NCBI RefSeq assembly: GCF_964275005.1
Contig: NC_092699.1
Coordinates: 18,776,901 to 18,840,900, forward strand
Source of the DNA: Diadema setosum
Lineage: Eukaryota > Echinodermata > Echinoidea > Diadematoida > Diadematidae
Direction of reading: 5' to 3'
DNA length: 64,000 nt
The position numbers and the translations under genes are program-made. Positions 13,601-25,707 of this stretch are shown piece after piece. Within the stretch, counting starts at the first letter, position 1; each line of letters begins with the position of its first letter. The notes beneath the pieces are model-generated. The model was not told the DNA's origin and did not search any database. It worked only from the letters and a program-made list of their open reading frames with translations.

Positions 13601-16600
13601 TGAAAATCGGTTTTGAAATGGCCGAGATATCCAAAAACAAGGTAAAACAAAGAGATCCTAATAAAAGTTTTGGCCTGTCGCCTTTTATTATTATCACTTT
13701 TTGGATATCTCGGCCATTTGAAAACCAATTTTCATCAAATAAATGTTGAATCCTTCTTTAAATTACATGCTCTTTCATATTTCATAAGAGGTTTCACATT
13801 ATCTCACTTAGGAATGTTCAAAACATGAATCCCCACCTCAACCAGTACTGTACAGTCCCTTTAATGATGTTCTCATTAATGAGTTGCTATTACCATTATA
13901 CAGACACACAAAACAGGATATGGGATAACTTTTTTAATGAAAAAAAAAAATGAGCAAAAATAAAATGGCAATTGTATGTCTGCACGTATTGACTAACGTC
14001 AGTACAAAGATGAGAATAATTTACTGAATCGTGCTTGAATGGGTACATATCAAAGGCAAATGGTTAATTTTTAAAAGTATATTACAGAGTATTATTTTTT
14101 TTTTTTTTGGGGGGGGTGCAGTATCCTGCTGTTTGTGTATTGTACATAGTAATTAAGAGTTGTTTCATCAGCCATCGTTTGACCCCTTTACATCTATTTT
14201 GACACTTTTCAATGTCCTTTTTTTTATGTTTGGTAGAGCACAATTTTAGAGGAAAATGGTTATTTTCAACTCTCATTATTACTGCAAATTTAAAAGTGAC
14301 CATTGTCGTGGATGTGAGATCACTCGTATGATTATGACAATGAAGATCACTCTTAAATTTTTTTCACAGTTAGTTCTTCAATAAGTGTAGCAATATACCC
14401 CTGCGAAATAATTTTGCATAAAACCTCCTTTTTTGTTAAAAAGTGACATCATTTTGATTAGGGAGTCACTTTTCTGTTATGTGTGTGTATCAGTTATGTT
14501 AAACGTAATTAAGTAAAATACTAAACAAAGCCGAATAAACCAAATTTTTAATAATCCATGAGATAACGACATTTTGAAATAAAAAGGCATGTGATACATA
14601 TACTTTGTGAATATGACATCGAACACATAAGCAATACTATCCATTCGGCCAACTTTCTTATATCGAGCATATATAACACATAATACTATGTTACATAACA
14701 TTCAAAATGATCCCATCCTCTTTCTTAGCTTCCATTTCATCATATAATTATTTTCTTCATGTATTGGAGAGAAAGGTCATTTTGTCTTGCTGGGTTTTTT
14801 TTCTGGGGAAGAGGGGCAATCATCTGATCTTATGTATTTGGGTTCGTTATTTCATTTTTTTTTTTTTTTTTGTGAGGGGGGAGGGTGAGCATATCGTTTT
14901 AATAATCTATTAATTTCTTTACATTTATTATTAGACGAGGGAATATCTGAGGTTATGGCTGGCCTGGGTGCTGCCTTCTCTCTGATAACATAATCGTCAT
15001 TAGCAATACTGCAAAGGTTACATTGTCATCATCGTCAACCTGTCAAACCTTGCCATCATCAATGAATGTGGATAAAATTAATAGGCCTAATCACTCTGCA
15101 TAATTTAAGGGAAACAATGAAATCCATCATCAGCCGGACTATGATATTCCCATTCGGGTCCAATCGCGCCTTAAATGGGGGTCGCTTCTGATCCCGATCG
15201 TAAAAGATATCGTATCTTATCTCAGCAGCCCGTAATGGTCCGCTGTATTCGCAATGGAACGTATCAGTACGTTAATGCACGTACCAGATCGGGGATCCTG
15301 ATCGTAATGGTCATGTTAGATCGGTACCTATCGTGAACTCAATCAGGACAATCCTGTCGGATCATATTTGAACGGCAGACCAGATCGTGACTGATCATAT
15401 CGCTTGAAATAGACCAATCATGACCATATCGCATCCAAGTGTACCAACACGTATTGACTCGCATAACCTCGTATCAAACGTGAAATTTCAGATGAGTTCA
15501 ACAAATTTTCTACGATCAGTTACGAATGTCCAATCGTGGCGTTCGCAATGGATCGCACATAGTGGGAACCCCGCTTATACGAAAATGTCAAAAGTTTATG
15601 CACGACACACGACACACATTTTTTTCTCTCTCTTTTAAATCAACTTAACCTGTTGAAAAAGAGACCCGAGTATACTCGGGCAGGTGTCTATGGGAAATGC
15701 ATGGTGTAACAAAATCAGTCCGTCCTCAATGGGTTAATATCTGCTAGACTCAATTCTATCCAATAACTACAAATGATACTTCATCTAGAATAAGATTATG
15801 ATAGAATGTGTTTTGCATCACGTACCACGTGCCATTTCCGTGTGACAGTTTTTGAAATAAATGAGGATAAATTGGTATGAACATTTCTTTTTTAGACCAG
15901 TGCTGAATTTTGGGAAGCCATTAGGAAAAGTGTGACAACAATGTCTTTTTACATTAACATCAAATCAAAGACAAACATTTGTGAAGATTAGCTTTAAACC
16001 TCACTACACCTTATCTGTTTTACGTTGACATAATAAGTGTCCACGATAAGCACAAAATTAAAGACCTGGACCTTACTAATGGTGGAGAAAATAAGGATTA
16101 TGTGATCCTGCCAAATCCACACTGTACAATGTAGACTTTCATACGGGACCGTACTATTGTGTTACCTGAGTGGGTTGTTTGACTACCTTCAGGTCATGTG
16201 TTTGAGAAAATTTACCCAATGCCCATACAATGACTTGGCAAGTTGCTGCATACACGTAGGAGCAGCAGCTTGTTATGGTAATAATGAGAAAAAAAAATCA
16301 AATTACTACATTTAGATTTTATTCAAAGAATACGTACTTGTACTATAACCATCTACAAGACATTTGATGTATTAATTCCCTGATGCATGGTCATCACAAT
16401 TCTTATACATATCCTATGTGATTTAAGCAATGCCATAAAAAGAATGGACACTAAAATCTACTGAAATCTACATTTTTTCTCTCTTTCTCTTCTTTCTTTA
16501 AAACAACAGCAACAAAATCTACTGTGGGTTTTCAGAGTGTACACATGATCATAGACCCAACATGCCACTTACTCACCCTACAATAAATGGGGGAGACTCT

Positions 16601-19600
16601 AAAAATATCATATAAAAACAGAAGTTTTGATCTTATTTTACACAAGGACACATTAATTTGTTCCTACTTGGATGTGATCTATTACAGTATTCATCGCATA
16701 ATCGGGCATCTGATAATCGGGAACCTCGCTTAAATGACATACGCTTCCCAGAAACATTTCCAATGCACGTTATTTTCACTGGATAATCGGGCGGGGACCT
16801 CTGATAAACGGGACAATTTTTCTTCAAGCGATCTTTGATTTTGTTGATATTTTACACAAAAAACATCTACCAAAATACCACAACAATATTTCAAAGATTC
16901 CCTATCAGTTGTCGTTTACATCAAACTTACATAGCAAGCTTCGGACTGGTGTGTTTTGACCTCCGTCCATCCAGTACACGTACATTTCAGCTCGCTGCCC
17001 GCCTTCGCTTTTCTGTACATGTGTATATATTATGGCGAGCCAGATCGCTACAACACATGTACAGTGCAGTGATCGCGGCAAGTAAACAATCAAGCCGTGA
17101 TGATTGAATGATTGAAGGACTTTTCATTGACGTTCCCACATCAGTTCTGGGTAATCATTTCCCATGGTTGTGGATATGTATTTACACAGAACGCCCTACG
17201 TGTCCAAGAATTCTACGAATGTTTAAGAAAGTGCTAGCTTTTAATCCACATATTTCGTGTTCGAAGAGAGGCGACAGAAGAAGAACCCGGTTGCGATTAC
17301 TCTACATCATTGCGAGAATGCAGGGACAGCTAGAGGGTCGCGCCGAGGGGTAGCGTGGTTGTGTATTCATGTACATGTACAGTACGTCAGTATGCATGTG
17401 TGTGTGTGTGTGTGTGTGTGCACTACATAATGTACATGTCGTATGCCGTTAGTGTATGGTGAGTGCTCATCGCGAAATCGGGCACCCCGCTTAAAGGGGC
17501 CGTGTTTGCTACTCCCAACCTGTCCCGATTATGCGGTGAATACTGTACTTCATTAATTTGTTTGTTTGTATGTTTGTGCCTTTCAGAAAGTTAGATCAAT
17601 TTGCTACAAAGTGCTTTTTTTGTGTATCCCCTTTAAAGATGGGTCATCCCCTTTGCATTCCTTCCCAAATAGCACAGAACATGATCCACCAGAATGAATG
17701 ACAAGACTATTGTAAAGCTATGACATTTCTGTGATATTTGAAGGTTGTTAGCCGTTAAAATTCAAATAATGCACCAAATGCTCACCGAAACGTATTCTGT
17801 GTACGAGGCACAGCTGCACATACTAATCCTCCTGTGGTTGTAATATGATACTTATACTTTGAACAAAAGATATGCATGTTCAAGCTGTCAGAAAGGAAGA
17901 ATTCACTAGCTTCTTTTACTTTGTTATCTAAGGCAAATAACAACACACCACTTACATGAACTACATAAGTGCATCACACAGGTCTGTAAAACTAGACTAG
18001 TAGTTTAGATTTGTAATTTTTTTTTGCAGTACAAAAAAAGTATTCGCATCTTAACGGTCAATTTAACTCAACAAATAAAGACCCTCTTGAGTTCAAAATT
18101 TACAGGAGGTTTCAAAATAGTGTTTTCTTCAATACCAAAGTGTTCTCACCAAATTTTCAAAAATTTGCATGCAATAAGGATGATATGTCTTTAAGTAACA
18201 ACTTTCAAGCTTGTATTGCAAGGCCAAATCATCATTGTAAAAATTCTTTTTGCGAACAGAATGCTGGAAGTTTCACTTAAGCGGAATGAATTAAAAAAAA
18301 AAAATCAGATTCTATAGTTTCTCATCGTTTTGCAACACATCTGCAAAATATATACGGTGTTGATGTCATTATCTGATAAGTCTGTCACTAACTTGCATAT
18401 AAAACCTTATAAATGTAAATTATATTTCTTTTTCCATGAAATGGCTAAGGGCTATGCTTATTCTTTGTATCAAGTGATTGTAGGTTTATACCAACTCAGC
18501 AGGGATGACTGCATTGTTGCAAGGCATTGTTTTAGCAAATAATCAACAAAGAACATGACTTTGTTCTATTCATTATGGTCAACTTTGACTTCTGAACTTT
18601 AAATGTCCTTGTGGGTTAAAACAAAAGAAGTCAAATCTGTATAGCTTCCCATTATTTCCTGTGTGTCCTGATTATATGCATGAAGTAATACGCAAACAGG
18701 AAGAGAAGTGCAGTGTCATCAAACTGAAGAGGATGAAGATCTCAAGGTGATATGACTAGTTCTGTGCCTAAATGGCAGAAGCAAATTCCCTACTGGCTCT
18801 CTGCAGAATTATCCTATGCCAACTCCACTGAAAATTCTAATAGTGGCCATCAAATGATCCCTTTGTTTTAGTTGTAAGCATCATAGTGTGTAAAGAGTGT
18901 CCATAAAAAGTCCATTCACACAGCCACTAATCATAGCAATTATTTGGGTTGTAATTTGAATCATGCCCCCCCCCAAAAAAAAAAAAAAAAAAATATGTGT
19001 GTGGACATAATAATTGTGACTATCACTAAGATTCAAATCGCAATCTGCATATCACCTTAAGGGTGACATTTATGAAACAGTCACGCTTCTTTCTTAAATA
19101 GTTACGATTATTCGTGGTGCAAAGTGTGTATGAACGCTGTGCGAGATCGCACTTGTTTTTTATATCCCACATGAATGCAAGGTGCGCGGGACCTTGCCCA
19201 TGTGTAGTTTGACCTCCCATGAACTGTTGCGATTTCAGTCCTGATTTTCCTTCGTGAACCAGTGCAATTTAGATTTTTTTCTTGCCTGTGTACATGTGAA
19301 CTAGAGAGCAAAAAAGCTGCCTGAGGGGAAAAAACAAAACATGTAAGTGCCTAGCATCTAGCTAGCTCTAGAAGTCTGCATACCATGTACTAGTACCTGC
19401 CAGCCCAACTGGCCTGACTGATGAATAATTCTTGACTCGCTCATAATGGGACATTAGACTGTTACAGTAGGCGTAACCCGTACCTGCACACGACACATGA
19501 GCAGTGTGGCGCAGCATGGGTATGTCATTGGAGCTTCGTCCATTGCAGTGATCAAGAGATCATGTGATCAAAATCATCATGTGACCAAAAGATTATGACA

Positions 19601-22600
19601 CCATGGAGAGTACCTGGTAGCTCTGGACCTGTCTGGAATCGTCCGACTGCAGAGGGTGGCCAGTCAGCGTGATGTACGGTATGGAGTCACTGAAGGGGTT
19701 CCACTTGTCCAGGACAGACAAATCTCGATTGCTGCTCCAGTGGAGTCTGGCCCCTTCCCCAGTGCGGGCACTATTAGGACACCATGATACAGGGACAAAT
19801 CTATATTCATTCTGACCTTTAAGGACAATCGAGGTCACCTCATATAAGGTTGAATGGATGCTCACACATCACGCCAATGCTTTGAGAAATTACTGGTACA
19901 TATGGACTACATTCATTATTCATCTCTTATGTCCATTCATATTTCTTACAAAGCAGATTATAAATTACTAACCAGCCATGAACTGGCCGATACTTACACT
20001 GATACAAGAATATTGCAAAGATCACACTGAACAGACACACACATATAAATCATTAAATCAGATTCCTATGCATACTGGAGATCAGAGTCTATAGAATGTT
20101 ACCACAGAAAACTGAAAAAACCAGGAACCTGTAGAAGAGTTCATACTGCCCAAATTCTGCTGAATTCACAAAATTACTGTCATTCTATTAACATTCTATG
20201 ATTAAGAAATATTATGCAAGAGCAGATGCACATTTTAATCAATATACGTGACAAAGAATATCATAAAATAAATGAACTTGGAAAATGACTGTGACACTTT
20301 ACATATTTTTACTTTTAACTGAGGTAAAAAATTAAAAGAGAATGAAAGTTTTGCATGCAAATATGAAAAATCATTTAAAGAATGATTACAAAGAATCAAT
20401 GAAAGGTTTACATGGATGATGTTAAGGGCAAGAAGAAGAGTCCAATCCAATGTTAAGCAATAAATTCAAGCTATCTTTTATAGTTAATACTTGACACTTG
20501 CACAACGAACTTATTCTAGACAGAAAAGCAATGGATGATTTTATCATAAAGAAGTTTCTGGGAAACTTAACAATGGAAAAGAGGCAAAATAATTTTATGA
20601 AGCTGGAACCCATATATGTAAGTTTGCGACATGTAAATAGAGCAATCAAATCACTGCAAGATTTGAGTCTACAGATGCAATGAACAAAACAGCCAGAAAG
20701 AAAGACTTTAATCAGCTCTTAAATCTATGCAAAGATGTGGCTGTAAACTTACTTGCTGTCAGGTTATTCCAAGGTAAAGGAGTGTTTTAATAAAGAGAGC
20801 ATAAAACACTGAACTTATTTATCACAAGAATAATTCACATTGTATTATTTCCTTACAGTAAGGGCAAGAATCTGTTTGTTTGTTTGTTTTTTAAATCGCT
20901 ATGACCTCCATTCCTACTAAAATCTTGGTTTTTAATTTGCTGCATACAGGCTCTAAAAGCTTCATAATTCTTGTCACTGGCACATAGACAGTAGGCGTAC
21001 TTACCTGGATTTGTGTAACTTCACTTACAAAGAAATATCTTAGAAAATGGATAAAACATTCTCTTGGCAGTTAGATAACTGCAAGAGCTTTTCTTGTACT
21101 TAAATCATTTAGAATTACATGTGAGTAGCTATGTTATCTTTGGTTCTGTGCGGTTCATCATATTGACATTGTACAACTACAATAATGCCAAACTCATGTA
21201 GGGTTTTTTGGTTTTGTTTTGTTTAAAGCTCGTTTTATCTTCCAGTAAATGTATCATATTAAACGCTTACACACAGTGCATGGTGGACAACACACACCAG
21301 ACAGTAAGCCATCGCCATAGCTCACTAAGCCACTTGGCTTAGGTGAGCTGGTGAGTGGGTGAGTAGGTGAGTCTCCCAGTCCTATGAGGTCTCTCATAAA
21401 GATACTGCCTTTGCCAAAGGAAATTGCAAGGAACAATGAAATTTCTGATCAAAAGCACTTTGGGCCACACAGACATGGCTGTTTAACAAGCCAATAAACC
21501 ATTGTCAGAAACTACAGCTAGAATACAACAAGCATATGAGATCTAACAGCCCTATAAGTGATATTTCACATTCACTGAGTGAGTCATTTCCAAAAGAAAT
21601 GATCAAGAAATGAGAGAAAATTTAACTGCGTTCATCTAGAATTGATTTCTCATGTAACCTCTCAAAATATACTAGTCATACTGTCACCTTGGTTTTCCAT
21701 CAAATTTTAAATCTTCCATGGAACACTCATGATGCCATTTTATATCAATTTTGACTACAGCACTAGGGTACAGGAAATCTGGAAAGTAGCGCTGGCAAAG
21801 GAGGGTTCCACTTTCAATTTACAGATACTTTTATCAAGGTGAAGAGGGATAAAAGAGGCTACTCACGATGCTAAAGTCTTCTCAGGGTATGAAAAATTCC
21901 CTCTCTGGATAGAGGTGAGGGTGCCATAGAGGATCTTGCGGTAGCTCTTGATAACGTTGGTGATGAAATCAAACTTGATGAGAAAGAGACAGTGCTCCGC
22001 CACCACGGCAACGCGCTCCTTTTCATTGTCCCAGTGATCAATCTCCGTCAGCAGCCACACCCCAAGGACACGCCCGTCTTCTTCCGGCTTCAGCAGCGTG
22101 TTCTGACAGGCGGTGGCCGCTGCCTCCAGCCGACCAGACTGCAGGGAGGGATACACAGCCACAACATGTGATCAAACACACAAATAACAGCACGTGGAGA
22201 GAAAAATGTGGATTAGTCATGGTATGCAGAGTACATGTCATTCTTTTACTTTTATAGATTATGTCACACTTTCATTAACATAACAGAAGTGCCCTATGCT
22301 GCCCCCCCCCCCCCCTTAACAATGAAGAGAATCATATAATGCAGTGAAACATTGGCCAGTAGCTACTTAGGCTGCGTTCACATAGAAGTATTCGGTATTC
22401 GCTATTCGCTATTCGGGCCCCGAATACACCATCACCCGCACCGTCAACTCATCATCCCATGCAGTGAAGATTTCTTCCTCCTACATCCTAGCAAATCTTA
22501 TTAACAATTTCTAAACTGTATCAGAATATCAGTCTCCATGCTTATTTTTGCTAAAGGGCAAATCCAGACCAAAATTGTCATTATTTCATAAACGAGAGAT

Positions 22601-24677
22601 GGTATACGCTGCAAGAAAATCGAACAAGTTCGATTCCCACTTTGCTATACTTTTCGCAGCTATTCGGTACTTTCGAATAGTGCCCTCCTATGTGAACCGG
22701 TGTGAGGAAATCCTATCGTTCGATTCAAGCTATTCTCGTGCCCTCGAAAAACGAGCCCGAATACCCGAATAGTATACTTCTATGTGAACGCAGCCTGATG
22801 CACATTCTGTTATGTGAGGCCTGTCATGATTGCTGGCTTTGTGCTTACATTGCACATTCATTTCAGTCACCTTTTGAAATTCAATGCCTCCTTTGATGTT
22901 CCGGTGTCATTAATGGGTTGTGAGACAATTGCTAGAAAATGAAATGTCACTTACAGGAAATGTACACCAGGAGATGGAAAGTCTCTACAATTGCACTCAA
23001 TGAAAGACATTGTACAAGAAGCATATCACCACATGCCCAAATGGAGTAATAATCTGTCACTGCAATTAATACCGCATACATCCAACACAAAGTTTTCAGT
23101 GGGGTAAAATATTGTCATACACAAATAAAACAAAGACAAGAAAACTCTTTAATAATTTGGGAGGATCGAGTGCACTCTCAGCCACTCAACCCTATCATCA
23201 CCAGATTGCCAATATAAGTCTTCTGTGTAGTAGCTCTTTGGTCTTCTTTGTTACTCAAAATGTCTATTGTCTATTCTATAGGAGATTGTAGAGCTTACCC
23301 TAGTAAGTGTCACATAAAGTCCAGCTGCAAAGGTTATCGTATCATTCTTTCCTACCAGCATCCACCTCATGTAAGATAGGTCAGCAGAGTGGTCAATACT
23401 ACAAGAATTAAGCCTCACTTGTGTAGTACCCACATTACAATATAGAGAAATGGGCAATTGGGAACCTGGCTGAAGTATGCTATTCTTGGCCAGTGGAGGT
23501 TGGGTGGGGGGGGGGGGGGGGGAGAGGGTGGAGCCTGCTTCAAAGGCCTGGTCACACACACACACACACACTTTTTTTACCCCAGGAAGTTTTTTTTTTT
23601 TTGCTTGTCAGCTGAAGAAAAACGGAAGTGGCATCAGAAGTTGCACTGAAGGCCTTTTTTTTTTTTTGCTCGTTAGCTCTTGAAACCCAGAAGAGGGCCT
23701 GCCCCCCCCCCCACTTTTGAAAATGTGGCACCAGCAGTGCTATCAACCCATTGAGGACGGTTTGATTTTGCTACGACATGCATTTCCCATAGAAGCTTGC
23801 CTGAGTATAGACAATGTAAATTCTTCTCATTCATCCAGTCGAAGTACAAGATCAATAATTAGTTGAATCAAGAAACTGGAAAATTGAGCCAGTTTCTTGA
23901 TTCAACTAATTACTGTATAAGTGGTTATTTTCGCGAGGGTTTAATCTTCGCGAATTTTGTGAATCACAGTTAGATCGCGGATTTAACAAAACGCGAAAAT
24001 GTCGCCATACACTAGAGTAACAATACATGCAAGATAGCGTTGGTGTCAATTCGCAAAATCAACATCTCGCGAAAATGTCTGTCACCTTCTAATTCGCGAA
24101 AATATCTGTACGCGAAAATAACAGCTTATACAGTATTGACCTTGCCCGAGTATACTTGAGACTCGTCCTCAACAGGTTAAAAATCTGTAAATAATATCTT
24201 GTGCTGGTTATGATCCACTTCAAGGGGGTGGGAGGGGGCAAGGGGCTCCTCAACAGGTTAACATTTTATCATACTACTTGCCTGACAATGAGTTTTTGAT
24301 GCCGAGGCCAAGCCAACAAGTGGGTTTTTAGCCCCTTGATGTGTATGAGAATGCTGAGTAACTTGCATGGGTCAATCCAAGCCATCTGTTAGTTGGGAGC
24401 CCCTTGCCCCCTCCCACCCCCTTGAATGGAATCAAAACTTTGTCTACTAACCAAGCTGGGGCTACTATACCTGGGAGGCGAAGTAAAAGCCAGTGGCATT
24501 AGAGGGTGGGGCCTGGTACTTGGCATTGTCCACAGGAGTGGTGGCGCCCCTGCCCTGGGCATTGTTTTCATCCATCAGGTTGCTGGATTCCATGGTCAGA
24601 CGGACACCCTCAAAGGACACATCAGGCATTGTCTTCTCTTCAAGATTCTCCTCCATGTTGCCATTCATCATTGACAT
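10429..24677 (-). CDS. TPRG1L: TPRG1L-like (tumor protein p63-regulated gene 1 family), 4 coding exons
   Basis: Four exons join into 825 nt (274 residues plus TAA), close to the roughly 272 residues of vertebrate TPRG1L. Visible family landmarks are GVWLLTEIDHWDNEKER (residues 95-111), the KFDFI segment, DKWNPFSDSIPYITLTGHP (181-199) and the tail EVYLGLSS..SKLGFFRERGGVSF. Intron phases are 0, 2 and 0. The family is soluble and related to the hSac2 domain; the vertebrate protein (Mover) associates with synaptic vesicles, but no function is established for invertebrate members. The first 69 residues are Met/Asn/Glu-rich and diverged. I chose the ATG at 24677 because the frame is closed by a stop just before a splice acceptor at 24720; later in-frame Mets are alternatives. 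It is about 18 kb downstream, on the same strand, from CDK11. Confidence 0.92.
10946..11167. mobile_element. pogo/Tigger-type MITE, family P2 copy 1 (222 bp)
   Basis: Ends CTGTATACACTGTTATTTTC and GAAAATAACAGCTCATACAG with TA on each side. The interior carries several TTTTCGCG words. It lies in TPRG1L intron 3. Confidence 0.85.
12026..12120. repeat. (GA)n/(GT)n microsatellite
   Basis: A GAGAGA tract running into GTGTGT with ATGT interruptions. Confidence 0.95.
12439..12874. mobile_element. pogo/Tigger-type MITE, family P3 (436 bp)
   Basis: CTGTAAAAGTGGTTTCTTTC at the left is mirrored by GAAAGAAACCACTTTTACAG at the right, where TA follows; on the left two extra bases separate TA from the end. 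The internal TTTCGCGG words resemble family P2, so the two are probably related. Confidence 0.82.
12941..15577. mobile_element. TIR-bounded 2.6-kb composite element
   Basis: AAGCAGGGTTCCCACTAT at 12941 is inverted as ATAGTGGGAACCCCGCTT at 15560-15577. Both terminal zones (12941-13230 and 15120-15577) are packed with ATCGTG/GATCGT words, while the middle is ordinary AT-rich DNA with a family A foldback at 13474. Either a nonautonomous element with insertions inside it, or two related elements. Confidence 0.65.
13474..13864. mobile_element. Foldback MITE, family A copy 2 (391 bp)
   Basis: TTAAAGGGTGTGTACAGT..ACTGTACAGTCCCTTTAA: almost the whole element is one imperfect palindrome, with both arms carrying TTTGATGAAAATCGGTTTT-type sequence. 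Inserted inside the 12941-15577 composite, so it is the younger of the two. Confidence 0.85.
15645..15737. mobile_element. 93-bp TTAA-ended MITE, family C copy 1
   Basis: TTAACCTGTTGAAAAAGAG..CGTCCTCAATGGGTTAA, centred on the palindrome CCCGAGTATACTCGGG. Same length as the copy at 40001. Confidence 0.85.
16685..17545. mobile_element. pogo/Tigger-type element, family P4 (861 bp)
   Basis: CAGTATTCATCGCATAATCG at the left and CGATTATGCGGTGAATACTG at the right differ at one position, with TA flanks on both sides. Subterminal ATAATCGGG copies repeat near both ends. The interior has no intact transposase frame. Confidence 0.88.
17396..17422. repeat. (GT)n microsatellite
   Basis: A short GTGT tract inside the P4 element. 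Confidence 0.9.
17546..19613. other. TPRG1L intron 3, proximal part, nothing recognised
   Basis: AT-rich intronic sequence with an A run at 18975-18993. No second gene seen. Confidence 0.5.
19614..19770 (-). CDS. TPRG1L: TPRG1L coding exon 3 (residues 160-212)
   Basis: Encodes RLHWSSNRDLSVLDKWNPFSDSIPYITLTGHP, corresponding to the vertebrate W-D/NRWNPW/PYATFTEHP segment. Acceptor CTAATAG/TGCCC, donor TACCAG/GTACTC. Confidence 0.92.
19771..21866. other. TPRG1L intron 2, no recognised repeat
   Basis: A 2.1-kb AT-rich intron; the short open frames have no similarity I recognise. Confidence 0.6.
21867..22138 (-). CDS. TPRG1L: TPRG1L coding exon 2 (residues 70-160)
   Basis: Encodes the most conserved block (LGVWLLTEIDHWDNEKERV..FDFI). 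Acceptor CCTGCAG/TCTGG, donor GCATC/GTGAGT, phase 2. Confidence 0.93.
22370..22795. mobile_element. MITE with GGCTGCGTTCACATAGAAG TIRs (426 bp)
   Basis: A perfect 19-bp TIR at 22370-22388 and 22777-22795, followed inside by repeated TATTCG(G) words on both arms. Lies in TPRG1L intron 1. No matching target duplication is visible. Confidence 0.85.
23857..23910. repeat. Perfect hairpin, 21+-bp arms
   Basis: AATTAGTTGAATCAAGAAAC followed by TGG is mirrored by CCA then GTTTCTTGATTCAACTAATT around a 9-nt loop. Such perfection implies a recent origin. It abuts the P2 element. Confidence 0.9.
23913..24133. mobile_element. pogo/Tigger-type MITE, family P2 copy 2 (221 bp)
   Basis: Ends CTGTATAAGTGGTTATTTTC and GAAAATAACAGCTTATACAG with TA flanks. 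Inverted relative to, and nearly the same length as, the copy at 10946. Confidence 0.87.
24211..24434. repeat. Inverted repeat beside the TPRG1L exon 1 donor
   Basis: A G-rich arm (24221-24249) beginning CAAGGGGGTGGGAGGGGGCA is perfectly mirrored at 24396-24424, with imperfect extension to about 38 bp. The right arm ends about 37 bp from the exon 1 donor at 24470, so the transcript could fold there. Confidence 0.85.
24471..24677 (-). CDS. TPRG1L: TPRG1L coding exon 1 (residues 1-69)
   Basis: Starts at the first in-frame ATG (MSMMNGNMEEN) and ends ATGFYFASQ at donor CCCAG/GTATAG. The open frame extends upstream to 24719, where TTGTAG/GTGAAG looks like an acceptor, so 24678-24719 is likely 5' UTR from a spliced leader exon. 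Confidence 0.82.
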
Positions 24678-24978
24678 TGGATCGATCAAATACTCCCTCG
24701 GGAATCTATTTTTCTTCACCTACAATATGTATTTCAGACAATGCTCTGCTTAGAGTCACAGATAGCCTGTAAGATTGGAACAAACAAAACAAATACTGTA
24801 CGTGATGAGCAATTACCTCCTTGTTTCAAAAACACGTACGAGCATAAAGATTAGCACAAAAGAACCTGCACAGCCTTAAGCATTACGTTTATAATGGTCA
24901 AAATGTATTCTTGAAGAAATAAATTAAAAATGGCTCAATACATTCATGTACTGTATAATGATAATTATGTGCAATCTA

Positions 24979-25006
24979 CAACACACACACACACACACAC
25001 ACACAA
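24979..25006. repeat. (CA)n microsatellite
   Basis: A run of CA units, about 13 copies. Confidence 0.95.
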
Positions 25007-25377
25007 AATCTCACCACAGATGAGCATGTGTGCCTCCATGAAGAATCTAAATCGTGCAAGTCCTGACATGAAGTTAAAACAAAAAAATAACAACTTCAAG
25101 ATGCTTGATCACCAAATTTGATACAATGAGCAGTGCTCAGCAGTCTCTGTGTTGCTTTTCCATTTACACACATACACACACACAAATGCATCTTGAAGAA
25201 CTATAATGAACACACACATTGCAAATGCTGTAATAGACAACAACTTCACTTCAAATGCTATGTCAATGACTTTCAGTAAAGTCAGTAAAACATTTTTTAT
25301 TTTTCATTCTCTTTGATATTTGAGCTTCCCCGTATTGACTCAAAGCCCATTATGTTGCAGTTTTACTTTGGTGTAGT

Positions 25378-25560
25378 CTAACCCCGGGGCACTCCTTGTA
25401 CACAGTTATGTACTGTGGGAGCTTCGCGTTTGGCATTCGGACTGTGTTTCGCAGTTAGGTGTAGTCTAGTGAACTTTTACGGTTTATAGAGTTCTATCTG
25501 TGTTTAACCTAACCCCGGGGCGCTCCATGTACACAGTTATACTGTGGGGGCTACGCGTTG
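25378..25560. repeat. Pair of direct repeats CTAACCCCGGGGC..
   Basis: CTAACCCCGGGGC followed by CTCC, TGTACACAGTTAT and GTGGG occurs at 25378 and 25509, 131 bp apart, with a few differences. GC-richer than its surroundings. Confidence 0.8.
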
Positions 25561-25707
25561 GGGCTGGTCGCAGCTAACCCTGCCCTGAGCTTTATTCGCC
25601 AGATATCGTACAAGATGGAGAGGTTTCTTGAAGACATGTTTCTTAAAATTTTTAGACATTATATGTCATCCCCTATATAATTCACGTATGATATGAGCAA
25701 TTCCACG

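Larger units (their letters stand above)
23744..24180. mobile_element. Family C MITE split by nested insertions
   Basis: The left half of the 93-bp family C element (CAACCCATTGAGGACGG.., to about 23812) and its right half (CCCGAGTATACTTGAGAC.., 24136-24180) are separated by a 21-bp-arm hairpin and a family P2 element. This gives a clear order: C is older than P2. Confidence 0.75.
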
